64,000 nucleotides of DNA from Lancefieldella rimae ATCC 49626 (GTDB lineage Bacteria; Actinomycetota; Coriobacteriia; Coriobacteriales; Atopobiaceae), in contig NZ_ACFE01000001.1 in NCBI RefSeq assembly GCF_000174015.1, positions 1-64,000 on the forward strand, in the 5' to 3' direction. Shown one piece after another: positions 58,616 through 64,000 of the stretch. The translations under genes were made by a program, and so were the position numbers. The stretch's first letter is position 1. The number at the start of each line of letters is the position of its first letter. The notes below the pieces were generated by a model. It saw only the letters and a program-made list of their open reading frames with translations. It was not told the DNA's origin and ran no database searches.

Positions 58616-60289
58616 ATGCCGCAGTACAAGTCCGATATCGAGATCGCTCAAGAGACACCTATGCTTCCCATTGTTGACGTGGCGAGAAGAGCCGGTATTC
58701 GTGAGGATCTTCTTGAGCCGTATGGTCGTTACAAGGCAAAGGTCAATTCTCGTCTCCTTGCCGATACGCCCGAGCGCGGCAAGCTTGTTTTGGTAACGGC
58801 CATCAACCCGACCCCGGCAGGGGAGGGCAAGACTACCACCTCGGTTGGTTTGGCGGATGCACTCAATCAAGCGGGACACAAGGCAATGCTGGCACTCCGT
58901 GAACCTTCGCTCGGACCTGTTTTTGGCATTAAAGGCGGAGCTGCAGGCGGCGGGTATGCGCAGGTTGTTCCCATGGAGGACATCAATCTGCACTTTACGG
59001 GTGATTTTCACGCGATAAGTGCTGCGAATAACCTTTGCGCCGCGATGCTTGATAACCATATCAAGCAAGGCAATGAGCTTAGGATTGATCCGCGCCGCGT
59101 GGTATGGAAACGCTGTGTTGACATGAACGACCGTCAGCTTCGCCATGTGGTAGACGGTTTGGGTGGCGTTGCGGATGGTATGCCCCGCGAGGACGGCTTC
59201 GATATCACGGTCGCCTCTGAGGTTATGGCGGTGTTTTGCCTCGCATCAGGTATTTCTGACTTGAAAGAACGTCTGAGCAAGATGATTGTTGCCTATACCT
59301 TTGACAGACGCCCGGTAACGGTTCATGACATTCATGCTGAAGGCGCCATGACTGCGCTTTTGAAAGATGCGCTTTTGCCCAACCTGGTGCAGACGCTTGA
59401 GCATACACCGGCGCTGGTACACGGCGGTCCTTTTGCCAATATTGCCCATGGATGCAATTCCGTGGAGGCAACAAAAACAGCATTACGTTTGGCTGATTAT
59501 GTAATCACCGAGGCAGGCTTTGGAGCCGATCTTGGTGCCGAGAAGTTTCTTGACATCAAGTGCAGAAAGTCCGGTCTTTTTCCGAACGCCGTGGTTTTGG
59601 TGGCTACGGTGCGTGCCCTCAAATATAACGGTGGGGTTCCTAAGGCAGAACTTGGGTCTGAAAATCTTGCGGCTCTTGAGGCGGGCCTTCCAAACTTGCT
59701 GCGCCATGTTGACAATCTTAAAGGCGTATATGGCTTGCCCGTGGTGGTAGCCATTAATGCATTTCCTACTGATACTGCGTCTGAACTGGATCTTATTGAA
59801 AAAGCGTGCAAAGCGCATGGAGTGGATGTGGCGCTTTCTGAGGTTTGGGCAAAGGGTGGCAAAGGGGGACAGTCGCTGGCGGAGGCGGTACTTCGCCTGT
59901 GCGAGAGATCCTCTGAGCCCAAATATGCCTATGATTTGAGTGAGAGCCTTGAGCAGAAGATGGCATCCATTGCCACCAAGATATACCATGCCGAAGGCGT
60001 TGACCTTACCCCCGCCGCCGCAAAGCAAATACGGCAACTTGAGAGTTTGGGCTTTGGGGAGCTCCCTGTTTGTATGGCAAAGACGCAGTATTCGTTTTCG
60101 GACGATCCCTCTCGGTTGGGCGCGCCGGAACATTTCCGCATTACGGTGCGAGAAGTGCGTGTTTCTGCCGGCGCCGGCTTTGTGGTATGTCTGACCGGAA
60201 ACATTATGACCATGCCGGGTCTGCCCAAGAAACCGGCAGCGGAAAATATTGATGTATGCGAAGACGGACGAATTGTGGGTCTGTTCTGA
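58616..60289 (+). CDS. fhs: Formate-tetrahydrofolate ligase
   Basis: 557 residues. Makes 10-formyl-tetrahydrofolate from formate, ATP and THF. P-loop [14 protein letters not shown] (~60-73), [22 protein letters not shown] and the C-terminal [15 protein letters not shown] are diagnostic. The ATG at 58616 has GAGG six bases upstream, which beats an ATG four codons earlier. First gene of a one-carbon operon, 12 bases after valS; its stop shares a base with the start of fchA. Confidence 0.97.
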   Translation: MPQYKSDIEIAQETPMLPIVDVARRAGIREDLLEPYGRYKAKVNSRLLADTPERGKLVLVTAINPTPAGEGKTTTSVGLADALNQAGHKAMLALREPSLGPVFGIKGGAAGGGYAQVVPMEDINLHFTGDFHAISAANNLCAAMLDNHIKQGNELRIDPRRVVWKRCVDMNDRQLRHVVDGLGGVADGMPREDGFDITVASEVMAVFCLASGISDLKERLSKMIVAYTFDRRPVTVHDIHAEGAMTALLKDALLPNLVQTLEHTPALVHGGPFANIAHGCNSVEATKTALRLADYVITEAGFGADLGAEKFLDIKCRKSGLFPNAVVLVATVRALKYNGGVPKAELGSENLAALEAGLPNLLRHVDNLKGVYGLPVVVAINAFPTDTASELDLIEKACKAHGVDVALSEVWAKGGKGGQSLAEAVLRLCERSSEPKYAYDLSESLEQKMASIATKIYHAEGVDLTPAAAKQIRQLESLGFGELPVCMAKTQYSFSDDPSRLGAPEHFRITVREVRVSAGAGFVVCLTGNIMTMPGLPKKPAAENIDVCEDGRIVGLF

Positions 60290-60945
60290 TGTCGGTTCCA
60301 AAAACGCCTGAGGACGTGAATTTTACACGGTATACCTGTGAAGAGTATGCACGGCACCTTGCTGCCCGGGAGCCCATTCCCGGAGGCGGCGGAGCGGCTG
60401 CATACACCGGTGCCTTAGGGATAGCCCTGGCGGCCATGGCGGGTGCTTTCGCGTTGGGTAAGCCTCGCTATGCCGCCTATGAAAAAGATCTTACGTCTCA
60501 TATTGCTCGCGCCGAGCGTCTCCGCAAAGAACTCCTTGAACTGGTTAATGAGGATTCGCGACAGTTTCTTTTGGTATCCGATGCGTTTGCCATTCCCAAG
60601 GACAATCCTTCTCGCTCGGCGTGCATTGAAGAGGCGCTTATCGCTGCGGCAAAACCGCCTCTGAGAGTAATGGAAGTCATTTGCGAGACCATTGCGCTCC
60701 TTGAAGAGATGCAGGTCAAAGGTTCACGGCTTTTGCTCTCTGACGTGGGTTGCGGTGCGGCGCTTTCCCGCGGTGCCCTTGAGGCGGCCTCTCATACCGT
60801 CTTTGTCAATACACGCTCAATGCAAGATCGCGTATATGCCGCATCTGTTAACGAGCGGGCAAAAGCGCTTATGGATGAGTGGATTCCGCGAGCGGAAGCT
60901 CTTTCTCGCCGCGTGAGTGCGCATCTGCAAGGGGAGGAAGCATAA
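60289..60945 (+). CDS. fchA: Cyclodeaminase/cyclohydrolase-family protein (methenyl-THF cyclohydrolase)
   Basis: 218 residues. Homologous to the cyclodeaminase domain of formiminotransferase-cyclodeaminase and to FchA: AAREPIPGGGGAAAYTGALGIALAAM and LLLSDVGCGAALSRGALEAA. FchA converts 5,10-methenyl-THF to 10-formyl-THF. Placement between fhs and folD, and the loss of cyclohydrolase residues in FolD, make that function likely here. Starts in the stop codon of fhs (TGATG); its TAA overlaps the ATG of folD. Confidence 0.88.
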   Translation: MSVPKTPEDVNFTRYTCEEYARHLAAREPIPGGGGAAAYTGALGIALAAMAGAFALGKPRYAAYEKDLTSHIARAERLRKELLELVNEDSRQFLLVSDAFAIPKDNPSRSACIEEALIAAAKPPLRVMEVICETIALLEEMQVKGSRLLLSDVGCGAALSRGALEAASHTVFVNTRSMQDRVYAASVNERAKALMDEWIPRAEALSRRVSAHLQGEEA

Positions 60946-61802
60946 TGGCTGAGGAATTGCGAGGCGCTCCGGTTGCTGCGGCGCTTACGGAGGCGCTCTC
61001 CGTCCGGGCTGCCGCACTGGCCGATAGAGGCGTGACGCCTACGCTTGCCATCCTTCGTCTTGGCGAGCGTTCCGACGATCTTGCTTATGAACGAGCAGCC
61101 CTCAAACGTGCCGAGAAGATCGGCATTGCCGTGAGACAGACAGTGCTTTCACGCAATGCATCGCAGCATGACGTTGACGAGACAATCCGTGACATTTCCT
61201 CGGACCCGCACATTCACGCCTGCCTGCCCCTGCGGCCGTTTCCAAAAACGATTAACGAGGCAGGTGCTTTCGCGCTCCTTTCTCCGAGCAAAGACGTTGA
61301 TTGCGTTACCGACTCAATGTTGCTTGCCACGCTTTCAGGGCGCTCTTGTGCCCTTGCACCGTGTACGGCCGAGGCGGTCATTGCCATACTTGACCACTAT
61401 GGTATTGAAATTGCAGGAGCACGTGCTGCGGTCGTGGGGCGCTCCAACGTGATTGGTCGTCCTGTTGCGGCTCTTTTAACCATGCGCGATGCCACGGTAA
61501 CACTGTGTCACAGCCGTACCGTTGACCTGCCTTCGGTTACCTGTGAGGCAGAAATACTTGTGGTGGCTGCAGGTCGGGCGCGTATGATTGACTCCGGGTA
61601 TGTTGCACCCGGACAGACGGTTATTGACGTGGGTATTAACTGGGACGAAGCATCACAAAAGCTCGTTGGTGACGTTGATGCAGAAGCGATTAAAGACACC
61701 GTTGCCGCATACACACCCGTTCCCGGCGGGGTAGGCAGCGTAACCACCGCTATTCTTGCTAAGCACGTTATTGAAGCAGCAGAAAGGACGCTGGTTTCGT
61801 GA
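60945..61802 (+). CDS. folD: FolD-family methylene-THF dehydrogenase, probably without cyclohydrolase activity
   Basis: 285 residues. The NADP-binding half is well kept ([34 protein letters not shown]). In the catalytic part, against the usual YxxxK and VQLPLP motifs, the segment around residue 48 reads YERAALKRA, with Ala52 where the catalytic Lys should be, and CLPLRPFP (93-100) has Leu where the conserved Gln should be; Asp119 of KDVD is kept. So the enzyme may only oxidise methylene-THF. GGGGAGG precedes the ATG. Overlaps fchA by one base and folE by four. Confidence 0.9.
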   Translation: MAEELRGAPVAAALTEALSVRAAALADRGVTPTLAILRLGERSDDLAYERAALKRAEKIGIAVRQTVLSRNASQHDVDETIRDISSDPHIHACLPLRPFPKTINEAGAFALLSPSKDVDCVTDSMLLATLSGRSCALAPCTAEAVIAILDHYGIEIAGARAAVVGRSNVIGRPVAALLTMRDATVTLCHSRTVDLPSVTCEAEILVVAAGRARMIDSGYVAPGQTVIDVGINWDEASQKLVGDVDAEAIKDTVAAYTPVPGGVGSVTTAILAKHVIEAAERTLVS

Positions 61803-62464
61803 CAGAAGAAACACACGCAACAGAGGCGCAAAAAGAAACACACGCAACAGAGATACATACGAAAGCAGTGCATACGAATACTGCTCATTCGGAGTTCGCC
61901 CCGCTTGACCAGGCACGCGTGCGCGCTGCGGTGAGGGAGTTTCTTTTGGCCATCGGAGAAGATCCCACGCGAGAGGGGCTTCTTGAGACGCCTGACAGAG
62001 TGGCTCGGGCTTGTGCGGAGCTCTTCAGTGGTATGCAGGAAGACCCGGCTGCCCATCTGCGTAAACAGTTCTTTGAAGAGGGAAACCACGAGATGGTCAT
62101 TGTTCGCGACATCCCGTTTTCTTCTACCTGCGAGCATCATATTCTGCCGTTTGTGGGAAAGGCTCACGTATGCTATATCCCCAAAGGAGGCCGTATTACC
62201 GGGCTCTCTAAAATAGCCCGCTGCGTGATGGGGTATTCGCGTCGCCTACAAGTGCAAGAGCGGCTTTGTGGCCAGGTGGCCGACGCGATGATGGCCGAAC
62301 TTGATCCTTTGGGCGTACTGGTTGTCATGGAAGCAGAACATACCTGTATGACCATGCGAGGCGTTAGGAGCGCCGGTGCGCTGACGCTTACCTCAGCGGT
62401 GAGGGGCATCTTTAAGGATAACGAGAAGACCCGCGCAGAAGCCATGCGTCTTTTGGGTTTGTAG
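61799..62464 (+). CDS. folE: GTP cyclohydrolase I
   Basis: 221 residues. First step of folate synthesis (GTP to dihydroneopterin triphosphate). [22 protein letters not shown] holds the zinc-binding Cys and His, and [16 protein letters not shown] the second Cys. An unusual N-terminal tail of ~35 residues, rich in Thr, His, Ala and Glu, contains the repeat ETHATE twice before conserved sequence begins at [17 protein letters not shown] start, overlapping folD by four bases. Confidence 0.95.
   Translation: MTEETHATEAQKETHATEIHTKAVHTNTAHSEFAPLDQARVRAAVREFLLAIGEDPTREGLLETPDRVARACAELFSGMQEDPAAHLRKQFFEEGNHEMVIVRDIPFSSTCEHHILPFVGKAHVCYIPKGGRITGLSKIARCVMGYSRRLQVQERLCGQVADAMMAELDPLGVLVVMEAEHTCMTMRGVRSAGALTLTSAVRGIFKDNEKTRAEAMRLLGL
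61806..61852 (+). repeat. 20-bp direct repeat in the 5' end of folE
   Basis: AAGAAACACACGCAACAGAG occurs at 61806-61825 and 61833-61852, a 27-base (nine-codon) period that keeps the frame and encodes the repeated ETHATE of the FolE tail. Confidence 0.9.
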
Positions 62465-62472
62465 GGAGATCA

Positions 62473-63888
62473 ATGTCATATCACATACCGTTTGAGGTGA
62501 GCGATTACACCTATGAGCAGGCCATGTCGGCGCTTCAAGCTACTAAAAAATTTGGTATTCAGCCTCTTTTGGAATCTGTTTCGGAGATGCTTCTTGAGCT
62601 GAAGAACCCTGATGAATGTTTCAAGAGCGTACAGATTGCGGGCACTAACGGCAAGACTTCAACATCGCGCTATACCGCAGCGTTTTTGCGCGGGGAGGGT
62701 CTGAAAACGGCTCTTTATACTTCACCTGAGCTGATGAAGTATACCGAACGCATGGAAATAGACGGCGTACCTGTGACGGAAGAGGTATTTGGGCACGGCA
62801 TTGCCGCCGCCGTGGCTGCAGGCAAGCGCGTAAATGCCGCACGTATTGCAGCAGGCAGACGCGCCTATGACATTACCGAGTTTGACCTTTTGACGGTAGC
62901 CGCACTTACGGTTTTTGCAGAGGCAGGCGTTGATGTTGCGGTACTGGAGTGTGGTATGGGAGGCCGTTGGGATGCCACGTCAGCGGCAAAAAACATCACC
63001 TCTGTAGCCATCACCGGCATAGGCCTTGATCATACCCGTATTTTAGGCAATACGCTCGAAGAAATTGCAGGTGAGAAAGCCGCCATCATACAAAGAGGTC
63101 GCAGCTGTGTGCTTGGCGTGGGAACGGCAACACCCGTATCCGTGGAGGAGGTCTTTCTTTCCCGTGCGGCTGAACAAGGGGTAGTTCCAACGCTGCTCCG
63201 CGCAACTGACGTTTGCGACGTAGCAGGGGAGATGCAGGAAGGTATGGTACGGCACCATGCCGATCTTCCGTGTGCAACGTTTGCCATAACCAAGCATCCC
63301 GCACGCCTTGGCTTTCCTCTTGAACTGACGGTAAAAACACCACGAGCAACTCACGGAGACCTTGCGGCGCTCAAACCAAGGTATCAGGCCGCAAATATTG
63401 CGCTGGCCCTGTGCCTTGCGGAAGATTTTCTCGACCGAGCGCTTGATGCGGATAAGGCATTTGATGCGGCAATCAGCTGTCCGACGCCCGGTCGTTTTCA
63501 GCTCTTGCGTCCGGATCCTCTGGTGCTTATTGATGCGGCGCATAACCCGCAGTCGGTGGCAACATTTCTGACAGCCATTCGCGACGTTGAACCCAACCTA
63601 CTTCATCGGCCCAAACTCTTGACCGCTGTTTTGGCCGATAAAGATGTTTTTGGTATTGCGGAACTTCTCGCCAAGGAATTCCCTGCCGTGATTGTGACGC
63701 AAACGGATTCCGCGCGTGCGTTGCCGGCAGATGAACTGGCAAAGATATATCGAGATCTAGGGGCACGGGTAGAGGACGTTTTTCCCACGGTGGAAAAGGC
63801 CGTGTGTGCTCTTGCTCGTGAATCATATGTGGCTTGCGGTACCATTACGCTGGCAGGAGAAGTGATGTCGTCTTTGAGAGATTTGTAA
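62473..63888 (+). CDS. folC: Folylpolyglutamate synthase/dihydrofolate synthase
   Basis: 471 residues. Adds glutamates to folates and makes dihydrofolate. Mur-ligase-type P-loop AGTNGKTSTSRYTA, GGRWDATSAAKNITSVAITGIGLDH and the C-terminal LIDAAHNPQSVATFL are diagnostic. It follows folE by eight bases and closes the run fhs-fchA-folD-folE-folC. No terminator is visible in the 112 bases to the window end, so more folate genes may follow. Confidence 0.95.
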   Translation: MSYHIPFEVSDYTYEQAMSALQATKKFGIQPLLESVSEMLLELKNPDECFKSVQIAGTNGKTSTSRYTAAFLRGEGLKTALYTSPELMKYTERMEIDGVPVTEEVFGHGIAAAVAAGKRVNAARIAAGRRAYDITEFDLLTVAALTVFAEAGVDVAVLECGMGGRWDATSAAKNITSVAITGIGLDHTRILGNTLEEIAGEKAAIIQRGRSCVLGVGTATPVSVEEVFLSRAAEQGVVPTLLRATDVCDVAGEMQEGMVRHHADLPCATFAITKHPARLGFPLELTVKTPRATHGDLAALKPRYQAANIALALCLAEDFLDRALDADKAFDAAISCPTPGRFQLLRPDPLVLIDAAHNPQSVATFLTAIRDVEPNLLHRPKLLTAVLADKDVFGIAELLAKEFPAVIVTQTDSARALPADELAKIYRDLGARVEDVFPTVEKAVCALARESYVACGTITLAGEVMSSLRDL

Positions 63889-64000
63889 AATCGTCTAATT
63901 TATAAGCAGATTCTTTATTCTTGTGTCTATCCGTCCCATTTTGGTTTACGATAGATGCGCTTGTGGTTCTTATTTTCTAACCGTTGCCCGCCACAGCTTC

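Overview
This is a gene-dense, roughly 48% G+C (my estimate) stretch of a bacterial chromosome made almost entirely of housekeeping genes. Gene content and order (Gls24-FakA-RecG-RsmD-CoaD, DUF177-rpmF-plsX-acpP-rnc-smc-ftsY-ffh, addB-addA-priA-def-fmt-rsmB), canonical AGGAGG ribosome sites, frequent GTG/TTG starts, zinc-type L28 and L32 proteins, an HPr, a coupled folate/one-carbon operon and the overall protein style suggest a Gram-positive host-associated anaerobe, most likely a coriobacterium of the Atopobium/Lancefieldella/Olsenella group. That placement is an inference from general resemblance, not from a search.

Layout. 0-0.75 kb: end of a secreted glucosaminidase with a DKPS-repeat linker. 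0.9-3.2 kb: a TPR protein of unknown function. 3.4-4.1 kb: a HAD phosphatase. 4.2-8.1 kb: a heterodimeric ABC exporter pair. 8.2-11.1 kb: methionyl-tRNA synthetase (unusual KMSKS loop) coupled to an alpha/beta hydrolase. 11.3-14.0 kb: a CPBP membrane protease and the queuosine genes queH-queA. 14.0-18.7 kb: a tail-anchored coiled-coil protein, HPr, a small holin-like membrane protein, an Mbeg1-like lipase-fold protein and a membrane acyltransferase. 18.8-30.7 kb: addB-addA-priA-def-fmt-rsmB, one long tightly packed operon for recombination, replication restart and translation start. 31.0-32.4 kb: a HAD phosphatase fused to thiamine pyrophosphokinase. 32.6-48.0 kb: rpmB, then gls24-fakA-recG-rsmD-coaD, a coiled-coil protein, DUF177-rpmF, plsX-acpP-rnc-smc-ftsY-ffh. 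48.0-48.2 kb: a remnant of a traX-like gene. 48.3-55.7 kb: an L,D-transpeptidase, a SpoU methyltransferase, a family 8 glycosyltransferase, TatD and TcdA enzymes and an orphan ABC exporter. 55.9-63.9 kb: valS, then fhs-fchA-folD-folE-folC.

The observation I rate highest is not a gene. The octamer GCGAGAAG (or its complement CTTCTCGC) occurs about 45 times by eye, where about 2 are expected by chance, i.e. once per ~1.4 kb. It is evenly split between orientations, lies inside genes and is read in all six frames, so it is not a codon preference. Nine copies share the longer form TTGGCGAGAAG. This resembles a DNA uptake sequence (or, less well, a Chi site for the AddAB enzyme encoded here). Other points of interest are a FolD that has lost cyclohydrolase residues next to a stand-alone cyclohydrolase gene, the HAD-thiamine pyrophosphokinase fusion, and the atypical methionyl-tRNA synthetase.

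I saw no tRNA, rRNA, CRISPR, insertion sequence, prophage or recognisable riboswitch. Start sites were chosen by ribosome-binding site and family length; all family assignments are by motif recognition.
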